Source: Rhodomicrobium sp. Az07 (GTDB lineage Bacteria; Pseudomonadota; Alphaproteobacteria; Rhizobiales; Rhodomicrobiaceae). From it: a DNA stretch of 64,000 bases. The stretch covers positions 115,068 to 179,067 of the forward strand of contig NZ_JAHFZG010000006.1 of the NCBI RefSeq assembly GCF_018619475.1. Reading direction: 5' to 3'. Both the position numbers and the translations under genes were made by a program. Shown in pieces: positions 16,787 to 26,240 of the stretch (its first letter is position 1; each line of letters starts with the position of its first letter). The notes below the pieces were generated by a model that was given only the letters and a program-made list of their open reading frames with translations, did not search any database and was not told the origin of the DNA.

Positions 16787-18616
16787 ATGGACTTGCGCAA
16801 CATCGCCATTATTGCCCACGTTGACCATGGCAAGACGACGCTTATCGACGTACTTCTGAAGCAATCCGGTTCGTTTCGCGACAACCAGCGCGTCGCCGAA
16901 CGCGCGATGGATTCGAACGACCTCGAACGCGAGCGCGGCATCACGATCCTTGCGAAGGTGACATCCATTCACTGGAAGGATGCGCGCATCAACATCGTGG
17001 ATACGCCCGGCCACGCCGATTTCGGCGGCGAGGTGGAGCGCATCCTGAACATGGTGGATGGCGCCATCGTGCTGGTTGACGCGGCCGAAGGCCCGATGCC
17101 GCAGACAAAATTCGTCGTGTCGAAGGCGCTGAAGATCGGCCTTCGCCCCATCGTTGCGATCAACAAGATCGACAAGCCGGAAGAGCGCCATGTCGAAGTG
17201 GTGAACGAGGTGTTCGACCTGTTCGCGAACCTCGACGCGACGGAGGAACAGCTCGATTTCCCGATCCTCTACGGCTCCGCGAAACAGGGCTGGATGGCGC
17301 TCGACCCGCATGGCCCGCGCGAAAACATGGCCCCGCTGTTCGATCTAGTGCTGAAGCATTTCAACCCGCCGAAAGCCGAGGGCGGCCCGTTCCGCATGCT
17401 GGCTACCACCATCGAAGCCGATCCGTTCCTTGGCCGCATCCTCACGGGGCGCGTGTCGAACGGCATCGTGAAGCCGAACATGGCGATCAAGGCGCTGTCC
17501 CGCGACGGCAAGGTGATCGAACAGGGCCGCATCTCGAAGGTGCTCGGCTTTCGCGGTCTTGAGCGCACCCCCATCGACGAGGGCACGGCGGGCGACATCA
17601 TCGCCATCTCGGGCCTGACCAAGGCAACCGTCGCCGACACCATCTGCGACATGTCGGTGACCGAGGCGCTCGAAGCGCAGCCAATCGATCCGCCGACGCT
17701 GACCATGACCTTCCGCATCAATGACGGGCCGTTCGCCGGTCAGGAAGGCGACAAGGTCCAGAGCCGCGTGATCCGCGAGCGCCTGCTTCGCGAGGCGGAA
17801 GGCAACGTCGCGCTGCGCATCGGCGAGACGCCGGACGCCGACGCGTTCGAGGTTTCCGGCCGCGGCGAACTCCAGCTCGGCATTCTCATCGAGACCATGC
17901 GCCGCGAAGGCTTTGAGCTGACCGTGTCGCGCCCGCGTGTCGTGTTCGACATCGACCCGGCCACCGGCCAGCGCCTCGAACCGGTCGAGGAAGTCATCAT
18001 CGACGTGGACGAGGAGCATTCGGGCGCGGTCGTGTCGAAGCTCTCCGAGCGGCGCGGCGAACTCATCGACATGCGGCCTTCGGGCGGCGGGCGACAGCGG
18101 CTCATCTTCTATGTGCCGACGCGCGGCCTCATCGGCTATCAGGGCGAGCTTCTCACCGACACGCGCGGGACGGCCATCATGAACCGGCTGTTCCACAATT
18201 ATTCGCCGTACAAGGGCGAAATTCAGGGGCGCCGTGCGGGCGTGCTGATCTCGAACAGCACGGGCGAGGCTGTCGCCTATGCGCTGTGGAACCTCGAAGA
18301 TCGCGGACCGATGATGATCGATCCGCAGATGAAGGTTTATCCCGGCATGATCGTCGGCGAGCACACCCGCGAAAACGACCTCGAAGTGAACGTGATCAAG
18401 GGCAAGCAGCTCACCAACATCCGCGCGGCGGGCAAGGACGAGGCGGTGCGCCTTACGCCTCCGATCAAGATGCCGCTCGAAAAGGCGCTGGCCTACATTC
18501 AGGACGACGAACTCGTCGAGGTGACGCCGAAGTCGATCCGCCTGCGCAAGCGCTATCTCGATCCGAACGAACGGAAGCGCATGGAGCGCGCGGCGTCTGC
18601 CGCGAATGCGGGCTGA
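16787..18616 (+). CDS. typA: Ribosome-associated GTPase TypA/BipA
   Basis: A 609-residue translational GTPase of the full family length. G1 is AHVDHGKTT (residues 10-18), G2 lies in RGITILAK, G3 is DTPGHADF (about 71) and G4 is NKID (about 127). EF-G-like domains II, III and V follow, and the C-terminal domain contains the characteristic [11 protein letters not shown] and [18 protein letters not shown] segments. TypA binds the 70S ribosome at the EF-G site and helps 50S assembly and stress or cold growth. A rho-independent terminator follows 28 bases after the stop. Confidence 0.96.
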   Translation: MDLRNIAIIAHVDHGKTTLIDVLLKQSGSFRDNQRVAERAMDSNDLERERGITILAKVTSIHWKDARINIVDTPGHADFGGEVERILNMVDGAIVLVDAAEGPMPQTKFVVSKALKIGLRPIVAINKIDKPEERHVEVVNEVFDLFANLDATEEQLDFPILYGSAKQGWMALDPHGPRENMAPLFDLVLKHFNPPKAEGGPFRMLATTIEADPFLGRILTGRVSNGIVKPNMAIKALSRDGKVIEQGRISKVLGFRGLERTPIDEGTAGDIIAISGLTKATVADTICDMSVTEALEAQPIDPPTLTMTFRINDGPFAGQEGDKVQSRVIRERLLREAEGNVALRIGETPDADAFEVSGRGELQLGILIETMRREGFELTVSRPRVVFDIDPATGQRLEPVEEVIIDVDEEHSGAVVSKLSERRGELIDMRPSGGGRQRLIFYVPTRGLIGYQGELLTDTRGTAIMNRLFHNYSPYKGEIQGRRAGVLISNSTGEAVAYALWNLEDRGPMMIDPQMKVYPGMIVGEHTRENDLEVNVIKGKQLTNIRAAGKDEAVRLTPPIKMPLEKALAYIQDDELVEVTPKSIRLRKRYLDPNERKRMERAASAANAG

Positions 18617-18644
18617 CCGCTTTTCTTTAACGGACGACCGTTCC

Positions 18645-18669
18645 AAGCGCCGCACGAGCGGCGCTTTTT
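18645..18669 (+). terminator. Rho-independent terminator of typA
   Basis: AAGCGCCGC and GCGGCGCTT form a nine-base-pair stem with an ACGA loop, followed by a T-run. It lies between typA and the converging end of the nitrogenase-associated operon, so its complement may also help terminate the opposite strand. Confidence 0.9.
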
Positions 18670-18719
18670 ATTGCATGCCGCTGCCCTGACGCCGCGCCTG
18701 AACGACGCTGCGCGGCCCA

Positions 18720-19160
18720 TCAAGCAGGCGGCGAGCAGTCGGGTTCGGGCTTTCCTGCCGCGCGCGCCGTTTCCTGCACGCAGGCGTCGGTGACGGGCGC
18801 CGCAGTATCGGCGAGCCCGATCCAGGCGCGCACCCGCTCCGTGTCGAAGCCTGCTTCGCGACGGCCATCCACTTCCATCAGCGGGCGCCGGATCAGAAGG
18901 GGATCGCCGAGCATGAGCGCGATGGCTTCCTCGGGTTCGAGCGCCGCGGGCACGATCTCGCCGGACTTGACGCGCGGCGAGGACATGTTGAACCACTCCG
19001 CCACGGGGCGCGCGCCGAAAAAGCTGCGGAGCCGCGTGGCGTCCCAATCCTCGGCGAGGACGCTCTTCACGTCGAGCGTATGGCCGCTCGCCTTGAGCAG
19101 CGCCTTCTGCCTCGCGTTGCCCGCGCAACCGGGCTTCTCCCAGAAAAAGATATGCGCCAT
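18720..19160 (-). CDS. Nitrogenase-associated ArsC/Spx-like protein
   Basis: A 146-residue thioredoxin-fold protein of the ArsC/Spx superfamily. FFWEKPGCAGNARQKALL (residues 5-22) carries a single redox cysteine (C12) and the conserved basic segment; RPVAEWFNMSSPRVKSGE (about 51-68) and GDPLLIRRPLMEVDGRREAGFD (about 85-106) match the subgroup named nitrogenase-associated protein because it occurs in nif clusters. Its reaction is unknown; a thiol or metal-binding role in nitrogenase metabolism is inferred. It is the last gene of a leftward operon with a YqeB-like gene (five bases upstream), an unknown gene and a truncated haemoglobin, all apparently under a sigma-54/NifA promoter. Confidence 0.85.
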   Translation of the reverse strand: MAHIFFWEKPGCAGNARQKALLKASGHTLDVKSVLAEDWDATRLRSFFGARPVAEWFNMSSPRVKSGEIVPAALEPEEAIALMLGDPLLIRRPLMEVDGRREAGFDTERVRAWIGLADTAAPVTDACVQETARAAGKPEPDCSPPA

Positions 19161-19165
19161 TGAAA

Positions 19166-20050
19166 TCAACCCGATTGCCGCGCGGAGAACCGCTTCGCCG
19201 CAGCGACCTTCGCGGGGCGCGGCTGGCCATAGGTCAGCGCCGTGATGATCGCCTGCGCGATGTCCCGGCCGCCCTTGTCGACGCCTTCCCATGAGGCGGA
19301 ACGGCCGCGCGGATCGATTTCCAGGATTTTCGTCCCGGCAAACACCTCCGTACCGTCGCGGACGATGCCGCGCACGATTCCGTCGATCGGTGCCGTAACA
19401 GCCTCGCGATTGAGGAGGCCAACCGGAAAATTCCTGAACACACGCGTGCCGATCTCGACGGCGCAATGCCATCGGCCCGGCGATTTGGCGATGGCGAACC
19501 GCTCCGACCCCACCGCGCCAAGACGGCGCTCCTTCGAGGCTGGCGCGGCGGTACGGCCCGCGAAAAGCGTGATGCCGTTTTTCGTCGGCTGCGTCTCGAT
19601 GGCGATATCGCAGTTTTCGCCGACGCTGAAGCCGGGACCGACGCCGACGGTTATGCTTGCGAGATGGCGAATATCCGGAACGATGGCCCGATCCTGCATG
19701 CGCGCGTCGACAAGAAGATGCACGGTGGCCATCGGAATGAGGTCGAGCAGGCCGAGCCGCGTGACGGCAACGCAATCGCCGCTGCCGAGCAGCGTCGCGG
19801 TCGCAAGCGTCGTTTCAGCATATCTGGCCTTGACGCCTTCAAGTTCGGCGCAATCGCCGAACAAGGCGTCGTGAAAAGCCATCTGCCGCCGTATCACGGG
19901 CGGGTGCGGATCGTGGGAGAGGACGGCGCTCCAGCCCGCGCGATGAAGATCGACGGCAATGGCCGAGGCGATCTCGTTCGTACCGAGGATCACCGCGAAG
20001 GCGGAGCGGAAGCTGCGAGGCGAATGGGGGGGACGCGGCATTATGGTCAT
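19166..20050 (-). CDS. YqeB-family molybdenum-hydroxylase-system protein
   Basis: A 294-residue protein with the features of the YqeB/EF2563 family: an N-terminal Rossmann-like segment (FAVILGTNEIASAIAVDLHRAGW, about 17-39), VLVDARM-type motif (LLVDARMQDR, about 135), VGVGPGFSVGENCDIAIET (about 156-174), and a C-terminal biotinyl-like beta domain with GIVRGIVRDGTEVFAGTKI and EIDPRG. Characterised members are linked to maturation of selenium-dependent molybdenum hydroxylases; no such hydroxylase is encoded here. The position in a NifA-type operon suggests instead a molybdenum or thiol-related function serving nitrogenase, which is inference. The ATG at 20050 is chosen for AAGGGG ten bases upstream; the next gene starts five bases after the stop. 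Confidence 0.72.
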   Translation of the reverse strand: MTIMPRPPHSPRSFRSAFAVILGTNEIASAIAVDLHRAGWSAVLSHDPHPPVIRRQMAFHDALFGDCAELEGVKARYAETTLATATLLGSGDCVAVTRLGLLDLIPMATVHLLVDARMQDRAIVPDIRHLASITVGVGPGFSVGENCDIAIETQPTKNGITLFAGRTAAPASKERRLGAVGSERFAIAKSPGRWHCAVEIGTRVFRNFPVGLLNREAVTAPIDGIVRGIVRDGTEVFAGTKILEIDPRGRSASWEGVDKGGRDIAQAIITALTYGQPRPAKVAAAKRFSARQSG

Positions 20051-20124
20051 GATGGACCCCTTGGCAGGGAACCGGAGGCGCGGCCATTGCGGCCATGCTC
20101 TCCGGCGCACCTTTGTGCCGCTCG

Positions 20125-20715
20125 TTAGACCGGACGATGCTCGTACTTGTTGCGGACCGGCAGCATGATGCCGAGACCTTCTTCGTAAGTGATCTCCGGG
20201 TAGCTTTCGTCGAAGGCGGCGGCGGCGTCGGCAATCGCATCGAGCTTGCCGGCCGTGTCCTTCTTCTTCAGCGTCTGCTTGTCGAGATAGAGAAGGTCGA
20301 GGATCTCTGCGTACACGCCCGCTTCGTCGATCGGCAGGATGTAGTACGTGATGCCGTTATGGGTCGCGCGGAACTTCTTCGAGAGATCGATATTGTTGCA
20401 GTAAAGGAAGTACTTGCCCGAGGGCGTCAGCGCATCGCCCAGAGCTTCGGCGACGTCCTTCAGATATTCGAACGAGTGCAGGTAGGTGGTGAAGAACGAG
20501 ATGGTCGTTTCGCCTTCCTGCGAGGCAGCCATCACCTGATCGATCTTCAATTCCGGCGGACGCGCCTCGTCGGCGAGCTTCGGCGCGAACTTCAGCGCGA
20601 TGTCGCCGCGAAAACCGAAGCGGCCAGCCTTGTGAGTCGGCGCCTTCAGAATCGGGTTCATCAAACGCCCCTCGGCCTCAAGCTTCGCGAACCCCGTGTT
20701 CGAGATATCCGTCAT
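20125..20715 (-). CDS. Unknown protein co-transcribed with truncated haemoglobin
   Basis: A 196-residue soluble protein without signal peptide or membrane segments. I do not recognise the family. Visible traits are a basic N-terminal region (ILKAPTHKAGRFGFRGD), a segment with clustered aromatics (TTISFFTTYLHSFEYLKD, about 75-92), KYFLYCNNIDLSKKFRATHNGITYYILP (one cysteine, about 109) and an acidic C-terminal helix region. Its ATG overlaps the globin stop codon by four bases (ATGA), so translation is coupled and the two proteins are probably made in similar amounts. The frame is open well upstream into the globin gene, but that part is only an overlap. A partner or effector of the globin is a reasonable guess. 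Confidence 0.7.
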   Translation of the reverse strand: MTDISNTGFAKLEAEGRLMNPILKAPTHKAGRFGFRGDIALKFAPKLADEARPPELKIDQVMAASQEGETTISFFTTYLHSFEYLKDVAEALGDALTPSGKYFLYCNNIDLSKKFRATHNGITYYILPIDEAGVYAEILDLLYLDKQTLKKKDTAGKLDAIADAAAAFDESYPEITYEEGLGIMLPVRNKYEHRPV

Positions 20716-21098
20716 TGATATTTTTCCTCGTCGTTGCGGAGTTGATCCGCGAGTTGATAAAGCCGGTCTTCCAGTTCCGAGCGGACTTTTTCGTCCGTCA
20801 CCACCGCGCGCAAGGCTTCCCGCATGCACTGCATCCAGGCGTCGCGCTCGCTCGCGCCAATGGGCATGGTGGCGTGGCGCGATGCCAGGCCGGTTTGCCC
20901 ATGCGGCGTTGAGATCCCCGCGGGCCGGTTGAGCCATTCGCTGAAGTAGCGTTTCATCACGCCCTTGGTCTTCGCGAGGTCTTCCTGGTGCAGGTCGCGA
21001 ACCGAGCGCGCCTCTGGCAACGCTTCCATCCGCTTGAAAAACTCTTCGATGATTCGGTCGACGGCTTGAGCGCCGCCAATCTTGTTCAAATACGTCAT
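20712..21098 (-). CDS. Truncated haemoglobin (group II-like)
   Basis: A 128-residue protein with a truncated-globin pattern: LNKIGGAQAVDRIIEEFFKRM (helices A-B), a central QEDLAKTKGVMKRYFSEWLNRPAG, and the haem-pocket segment GQTGLASRHATMPIGASERDAWMQCMREAL, where H of ASRHA is positioned as the proximal or E/F-region histidine and W is the typical G8 tryptophan of group II. The frame is open upstream to 21134, but that ATG lies inside the -24/-12 promoter; the predicted transcript starts near 21120, so the ATG at 21098 is the first start with a leader. A globin under NifA/sigma-54 control would bind oxygen or NO during nitrogen fixation. Confidence 0.8.
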   Translation of the reverse strand: MTYLNKIGGAQAVDRIIEEFFKRMEALPEARSVRDLHQEDLAKTKGVMKRYFSEWLNRPAGISTPHGQTGLASRHATMPIGASERDAWMQCMREALRAVVTDEKVRSELEDRLYQLADQLRNDEEKYQ

Positions 21099-21130
21099 AG
21101 TCGGGCCCGTCATGTGTGGCGTGAGGATAA

Positions 21131-21145
21131 GCAACCTTCATACCA
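21131..21145 (-). promoter_or_regulatory. Sigma-54 promoter of the haemoglobin operon
   Basis: Read on the minus strand the sequence is TGGTATGAAGGTTGC. It keeps the invariant GG at -24 and GC at -12 with exact spacing and TTGC in full; the -24 half (TGGTAT) departs from TGGCAC at two positions. Transcription is predicted to start near 21120, about 21 bases before the chosen globin start. Confidence 0.75.
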
Positions 21146-21206
21146 AATCAATTTGGCAGGAGCATAGGTCACTTTTCAATGACTTATGTCACTTGCCATG
21201 GGGACA

Positions 21207-21222
21207 TGTCGCAAGCACGACA
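21207..21222 (-). promoter_or_regulatory. NifA upstream activator site (proximal), haemoglobin operon
   Basis: TGT-CGCAAGCACG-ACA matches the NifA binding consensus TGT-N10-ACA. The centre is about 95 bases upstream of the predicted transcription start, the usual distance for NifA acting on a -24/-12 promoter through DNA looping. Confidence 0.72.
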
Positions 21223-21227
21223 GCGCG

Positions 21228-21243
21228 TGTCAGACTTCACACA
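21228..21243 (-). promoter_or_regulatory. NifA upstream activator site (distal), haemoglobin operon
   Basis: TGT-CAGACTTCAC-ACA is a second exact TGT-N10-ACA. Its centre is 21 bases from the proximal site, two helical turns, so two NifA dimers would sit on the same DNA face. It overlaps the last codons of the receiver-protein gene. Confidence 0.72.
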
Positions 21244-21686
21244 CCGGCGCCCGTCCTCGGCACCCGGGGAAAGAGCTGGACCTTGGGTTTCGCGCTGATC
21301 CGGCCGAGCATGATGTCGGTCTGGCGCCGGACGGCCTCGATGGTCAAAGGCTTGACGATGATCCCGTGCGCGCCCGTTCCGATCCAGGCTTTGGCGTCTC
21401 CGCTATCTGTTTCCTCGACCACGATAGCGATTTTCGCTCCGGGCAGCCGATTGGCGATGTCCTGAAGAACAGACAGCCCCTGCGTCTTCACAAGGGCGGC
21501 ATCGACGAGAAGAAGATCGGGCTTCCACTCCGCACCCTTCTCGAAGGCAGCCTCGATGTCGCGCAATTCGTGCGTCTCGTTCCCGTCGGCCAGCATGAAA
21601 GTCAGGATCGCGCTCGTGACCTCGTCGCCCGATACGACGAAGACGCGCCTGTTATCCGTTCGCGATGTGTCGACGCCGACGCGCAT
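21237..21686 (-). CDS. Stand-alone response-regulator receiver domain protein
   Basis: A 149-residue single-domain receiver. The acidic pair is D21-E22 (VFVVSGDE), the phospho-acceptor is D62 (DLLLVDAALV) and the invariant lysine is K112 (GIIVKPLT). The usual Ser/Thr after strand 4 appears to be replaced (IAIVVEETD), so signalling may be altered. No output domain is present; it would act by protein contact, for instance on a kinase or NifA-type regulator. AAGGAGGAG lies eight bases upstream of the ATG. A -24/-12-like element and two NifA sites lie upstream, shared with nifH on the other strand. The partner kinase is not in the window. Confidence 0.82.
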   Translation of the reverse strand: MRVGVDTSRTDNRRVFVVSGDEVTSAILTFMLADGNETHELRDIEAAFEKGAEWKPDLLLVDAALVKTQGLSVLQDIANRLPGAKIAIVVEETDSGDAKAWIGTGAHGIIVKPLTIEAVRRQTDIMLGRISAKPKVQLFPRVPRTGAGV

Positions 21687-21738
21687 CGTGTCTCCTCCTT
21701 ATGGGTGGCTCCATGGGCGATAACCGTAACCCGGCCCT

Positions 21739-21753
21739 GCAATTTCCGCGCCC
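21739..21753 (-). promoter_or_regulatory. Candidate sigma-54 promoter of the receiver gene
   Basis: On the minus strand the sequence is GGGCGCGGAAATTGC. GG at -24, GC at -12 and the full TTGC are kept with correct spacing; mismatches are at the first and fifth positions of TGGCAC. The predicted start near 21727 leaves a leader of about 40 bases before the receiver ATG. Confidence 0.55.
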
Positions 21754-21769
21754 GTTCATGTTCATGGCC

Positions 21770-21785
21770 TGTCCGTTTTCATACA
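21770..21785 (+). promoter_or_regulatory. NifA upstream activator site, nifH distal
   Basis: TGT-CCGTTTTCAT-ACA fits the NifA consensus exactly. Its centre is about 128 bases before the predicted nifH transcription start and about 50 bases before that of the divergent receiver gene, so it could serve either direction. Confidence 0.7.
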
Positions 21786-21798
21786 CGCAGGGTGTGCG

Positions 21799-21814
21799 TG
21801 TCGGCTTTGAAACA
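21799..21814 (+). promoter_or_regulatory. NifA upstream activator site, nifH proximal
   Basis: TGT-CGGCTTTGAA-ACA fits TGT-N10-ACA exactly. It is centred about 99 bases upstream of the predicted nifH start and about 79 bases upstream of the predicted divergent start, both usable distances for NifA. Confidence 0.8.
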
Positions 21815-21879
21815 CGTTCGCCGAGCCGCCTTTGCGACATTCTTCCGTTAAGTCCTGTTTAGAACGGTTCTTTCGGGAT

Positions 21880-21894
21880 TGGCACGGCGCTTGC
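21880..21894 (+). promoter_or_regulatory. Sigma-54 promoter of the nifHDKENX operon
   Basis: TGGCAC-GGCGC-TTGC is a perfect -24/-12 element. The predicted transcription start is near 21906, giving an nifH leader of about 160 bases, within which I see no open frame of note. RpoN holoenzyme plus NifA would be required for expression, as in other diazotrophic proteobacteria. Confidence 0.92.
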
Positions 21895-21900
21895 TGTTAA

Positions 21901-22947
<1,047 letters not shown>

Positions 22948-22981
22948 CCCTCGGGCCGCAAGGCCCATTCGCTAAGCGTCC

Positions 22982-23009
22982 CCGTCAGCCCTTGCCAAAG
23001 GGCTGACGG
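22982..23009 (+). other. nifH-nifD intercistronic stem-loop
   Basis: CCGTCAGCCCTT and its exact complement form a 12-base-pair stem with a four-base loop, 34 bases after the nifH stop. No T-run follows, so it is not a complete terminator. Such hairpins can protect the upstream nifH message and raise NifH over NifDK. Confidence 0.8.
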
Positions 23010-23044
23010 CGGGAGCGCAAAACCCAGTTTGAAAGGCTAGCGGC

Positions 23045-24502
23045 ATGAGCCTGGGACTCGCAGAAACAGAAGATCTGAAGGCCAAGAACAAGGCACTTGT
23101 TGAAGAAGTGCTGAAGGTTTATCCGGACAAGACAGCAAAGCGTCGTGCAAAGCATCTTGGTGTTTACCAGGACGGCAAACCCGACTGCGGCGTCAAGTCC
23201 AACATCAAGTCGATCCCCGGCGTCATGACAATCCGCGGCTGCGCTTACGCAGGCTCGAAGGGCGTGGTCTGGGGTCCGATCAAGGACATGGTTCACATCA
23301 GCCACGGCCCGGTGGGCTGCGGTCAGTATTCCTGGGGTTCGCGCCGCAACTATTATGTCGGCACGACGGGCATCGACAGCTTCGGCACGATGCAGTTTAC
23401 CTCGGACTTTCAGGAAAACGACATCGTCTTCGGCGGCGACAAGAAGCTCGCCAAGCTGATGGACGAAGTCCAGGAGCTTTTCCCGCTCAACAAGGGCCTT
23501 TCGGTGCAGTCCGAATGTCCGATCGGTCTGATTGGCGACGATATCGAAGCCGTCTCGAAGAAGAAGTCTAAGGAATATGGCGGCAAGCCGATCGTTCCTG
23601 TCCGCTGCGAAGGGTTTCGCGGCGTGTCGCAGTCGCTCGGTCACCATATCGCCAACGACGCGGTTCGCGACTGGGTCTTCGACAAGGCGGAAGGCAAGCC
23701 CGCGCGCTTTGAAGCGACGGAATACGACATCGCCATCCTCGCCGACTACAACATCGGCGGCGACGCCTGGGCCTCGCGCATTCTGCTTGAGGAAATGGGT
23801 CTGCGCGTCGTTGCGCAGTGGTCGGGCGACGGCACCATCGCCGAGCTTGAAGCCACGCCCCGCGCCAAGCTGAACGTGCTGCACTGCTACCGTTCGATGA
23901 ACTATGTGGCGCGCCACATGGAAGAGAAGTACGGGGTGCCGTGGGTTGAGTACAACTTCTTTGGTCCGACGAAGATCCTTGAGTCGCTGCGCAAGATCGC
24001 CGCTCAGTTCGACGACAAGATCAAGGAAAACGCCGAGAAGGTCATCGCGAAGTACCAGCCGCTCATGGATGCGGTTGTCGCGAAGTATCGCCCGCGCCTC
24101 GAAGGCAAGAAGGTGATGCTGTACGTCGGCGGCCTTCGTCCTCGCCACGTGATCGGCGCCTACGAAGATCTCGGCATGGAAGTGGTCGGCACGGGCTACG
24201 AGTTCGCGCACAACGACGACTACCAGCGCACAACGCACTACATCAAGGACGGCACGCTCGTTTATGACGACGTCACCGCCTACGAGCTTGAGAAGTTCGT
24301 CGAAGCGATCAAGCCGGACCTCGTCGGCTCGGGCATCAAGGAAAAGTATGTCTTCCAGAAGATGGGCATTCCCTTCCGTCAGATGCACTCGTGGGACTAT
24401 TCGGGCCCGTATCACGGTTACGACGGCTTCGCGATCTTCGCCCGCGACATGGACATGGCGATCAACTCGCCGATCTGGAAAATGACAAAGGCGCCGTTCT
24501 AA
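23045..24502 (+). CDS. nifD: Nitrogenase molybdenum-iron protein alpha chain NifD
   Basis: A 485-residue alpha subunit of dinitrogenase. P-cluster cysteines are visible in [21 protein letters not shown] and [11 protein letters not shown]; the FeMo-cofactor cysteine is in LHCYRSMNY and the cofactor histidine in [16 protein letters not shown]. With NifK it forms the heterotetramer that reduces N2. It has the size of the standard molybdenum enzyme and shows no sign of a vanadium or iron-only type. It sits 97 bases after nifH, with a stem-loop between, and is followed by nifK. Confidence 0.98.
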   Translation: MSLGLAETEDLKAKNKALVEEVLKVYPDKTAKRRAKHLGVYQDGKPDCGVKSNIKSIPGVMTIRGCAYAGSKGVVWGPIKDMVHISHGPVGCGQYSWGSRRNYYVGTTGIDSFGTMQFTSDFQENDIVFGGDKKLAKLMDEVQELFPLNKGLSVQSECPIGLIGDDIEAVSKKKSKEYGGKPIVPVRCEGFRGVSQSLGHHIANDAVRDWVFDKAEGKPARFEATEYDIAILADYNIGGDAWASRILLEEMGLRVVAQWSGDGTIAELEATPRAKLNVLHCYRSMNYVARHMEEKYGVPWVEYNFFGPTKILESLRKIAAQFDDKIKENAEKVIAKYQPLMDAVVAKYRPRLEGKKVMLYVGGLRPRHVIGAYEDLGMEVVGTGYEFAHNDDYQRTTHYIKDGTLVYDDVTAYELEKFVEAIKPDLVGSGIKEKYVFQKMGIPFRQMHSWDYSGPYHGYDGFAIFARDMDMAINSPIWKMTKAPF

Positions 24503-24526
24503 GCCGGGAACGTCACACACGCGAAA

Positions 24527-24557
24527 GCGGTCCGCCCTCGCTGAGGGCGGAGACCGC
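24527..24557 (+). other. nifD-nifK intercistronic stem-loop
   Basis: CCGCCCTC and GAGGGCGG form the upper stem around a GCT loop; GCGGT and ACCGC extend it below a two-base bulge. It lies 24 bases after the nifD stop and has no T-run, so it is probably a processing or stability element. Confidence 0.7.
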
Positions 24558-24604
24558 GAACGAGAGCGGCACGCCCGCGCCCTGAGAGACTAGAAGGTCA
24601 CACA

Positions 24605-26164
24605 ATGGTTCAGAATGCAGAAAACGTCGTTGACCATTTCCAACTATTCCGCGGACCGGAATACCGGGAAATGTTCAAGAACAAGCGCGACAATTTCGAG
24701 AACAGCACTCCCGACGAGGAAGTGATCCGCGTTGCCGAATGGACGAAGACAGTCGAATACCAGGAAAAGAACTTCGCTCGCGAAGCTCTGACGATCAACC
24801 CGGCGAAGGCCTGCCAGCCTCTCGGCGCGGTGTTCGCGGCGGTCGGTTTCGAAGGCACGCTGCCCTTCGTCCACGGTTCGCAGGGCTGCGTGGCGTATTA
24901 TCGCTCTCACTTCTCGCGTCACTTCAAGGAGCCGACTTCTGCGGTTTCCTCGTCGATGACGGAAGACGCGGCGGTGTTCGGCGGTCTCACCAACATGGTG
25001 GACGGCCTCGCCAACGCCTATAACATGTACAAGCCGAAGATGATCGCCGTTTCCACCACCTGCATGGCGGAAGTGATCGGCGACGACCTGAACGCCTTCA
25101 TCAAGACGTCCCGCGAAAAGGGTTCGATCCCGCAGGACTACGATGTGACGTTCGCTCATACGCCCGCGTTCGTCGGCAGCCACATCACCGGCTACGACAA
25201 CACCATGAAGGGCGTGGTCGAATATTTCTGGGGCGGCAAGGCCGGTCTCGCGCCGAAGCTTGAGCGCACCCCGAACAACTCGATCAACTTCTTCGGCGGC
25301 TTCGACGGCTACACTGTCGGCAACCTGCGCGAAGTGAAGCGCATCTTCGACCTGATCGGCGCCGAATATACCATCATCGGCGACAACTCCGATGTGTGGG
25401 ATACGCCCGCCGACGGCGAGTACCGCATGTATGACGGCGGCACGAAGCTTGAAGACGTTGCCAACGCGGTAAACGCCAAGGCCACGATCTCCATGCAGCA
25501 GTACTCCACGGAGAAGACGCTCGACTATATCAAGACGTGGGGCCAGGAAACGGTTGCGCTCAATCATCCGATCGGCGTGGCTGGCACCGACAAGTTCCTG
25601 ATGGAAGTTTCGCGCCTTACCGGCAAGCCGATCCCGGACGCGCTGAAGAAGGAGCGCGGCCGCCTCGTCGACGCGATCGCCGACTCGCACAACCACATCC
25701 ACGGCAAGAAGTTCGCGATCTACGGCGACCCGGACCTCTGCCTCGGCCTCGCGGCGTTCCTTCTCGAACTCGGCGCCGAGCCGACCACGATCCTGTCCAC
25801 CAATGGCGGCAAGACGTGGGAAAAGAAGGTTCGCGAGCTGCTCGCTTCCTCGCCTTACGGCAAGGATTGCGAAGTGTACGCGGGCAAGGATCTCTGGCAC
25901 CTGCGTTCGCTGCTCTTCACGCGCCCGGTCGATTTCCTCATCGGAAACACCTACGGCAAGTATCTTGAGCGCGACACCGGCACGCCGCTGATCCGCATCG
26001 GCTTCCCGATCTTCGATCGCCACCATCTGCACCGTTACCCGGTGTGGGGTTATCAAGGCGCGCTGAACGTTCTCGTCTGGATCCTCGACAAGGTGTTCAG
26101 CGAAATGGACGCTCACTCGAACGTGGCCGGCAAGACCGACATCAGCTTCGACATCATCCGCTAA
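24605..26164 (+). CDS. nifK: Nitrogenase molybdenum-iron protein beta chain NifK
   Basis: A 519-residue beta subunit. The P-cluster ligands are visible in [32 protein letters not shown] and [12 protein letters not shown]. The N-terminal 45-residue extension that wraps the alpha subunit is present ([19 protein letters not shown]). The C-terminal [18 protein letters not shown] is the conserved helix before the subunit end. AAGG precedes the ATG. It is separated from nifD by 102 bases with a stem-loop, and from nifE by 76 bases with another. Confidence 0.98.
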   Translation: MVQNAENVVDHFQLFRGPEYREMFKNKRDNFENSTPDEEVIRVAEWTKTVEYQEKNFAREALTINPAKACQPLGAVFAAVGFEGTLPFVHGSQGCVAYYRSHFSRHFKEPTSAVSSSMTEDAAVFGGLTNMVDGLANAYNMYKPKMIAVSTTCMAEVIGDDLNAFIKTSREKGSIPQDYDVTFAHTPAFVGSHITGYDNTMKGVVEYFWGGKAGLAPKLERTPNNSINFFGGFDGYTVGNLREVKRIFDLIGAEYTIIGDNSDVWDTPADGEYRMYDGGTKLEDVANAVNAKATISMQQYSTEKTLDYIKTWGQETVALNHPIGVAGTDKFLMEVSRLTGKPIPDALKKERGRLVDAIADSHNHIHGKKFAIYGDPDLCLGLAAFLLELGAEPTTILSTNGGKTWEKKVRELLASSPYGKDCEVYAGKDLWHLRSLLFTRPVDFLIGNTYGKYLERDTGTPLIRIGFPIFDRHHLHRYPVWGYQGALNVLVWILDKVFSEMDAHSNVAGKTDISFDIIR

Positions 26165-26172
26165 ACGATATG

Positions 26173-26199
26173 CGATGGCCCGCTTGCCGCGGGCCATCG
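26173..26199 (+). other. nifK-nifE intercistronic stem-loop
   Basis: CGATGGCCCGC and its exact complement form an 11-base-pair stem with a TTGCC loop, eight bases after the nifK stop codon. No T-run follows. It separates the structural genes from the cofactor-assembly genes and may lower downstream expression. Confidence 0.78.
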
Positions 26200-26240
26200 C
26201 CGGAATACGCGGTTTCGGCCGCAAGCCTTCGGAGATTTGC

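Noticed and set aside
20051..20124. A second -24/-12 promoter before the YqeB-like gene (CGGCACAAAGGTGC on the minus strand).
   Set aside because: GG and GC are one base too close, so it does not meet the sigma-54 spacing rule.
21147..21165. TTTGGCAGGAGC on the plus strand as a possible -24 element.
   Set aside because: The GC of a -12 box is missing at the correct spacing.
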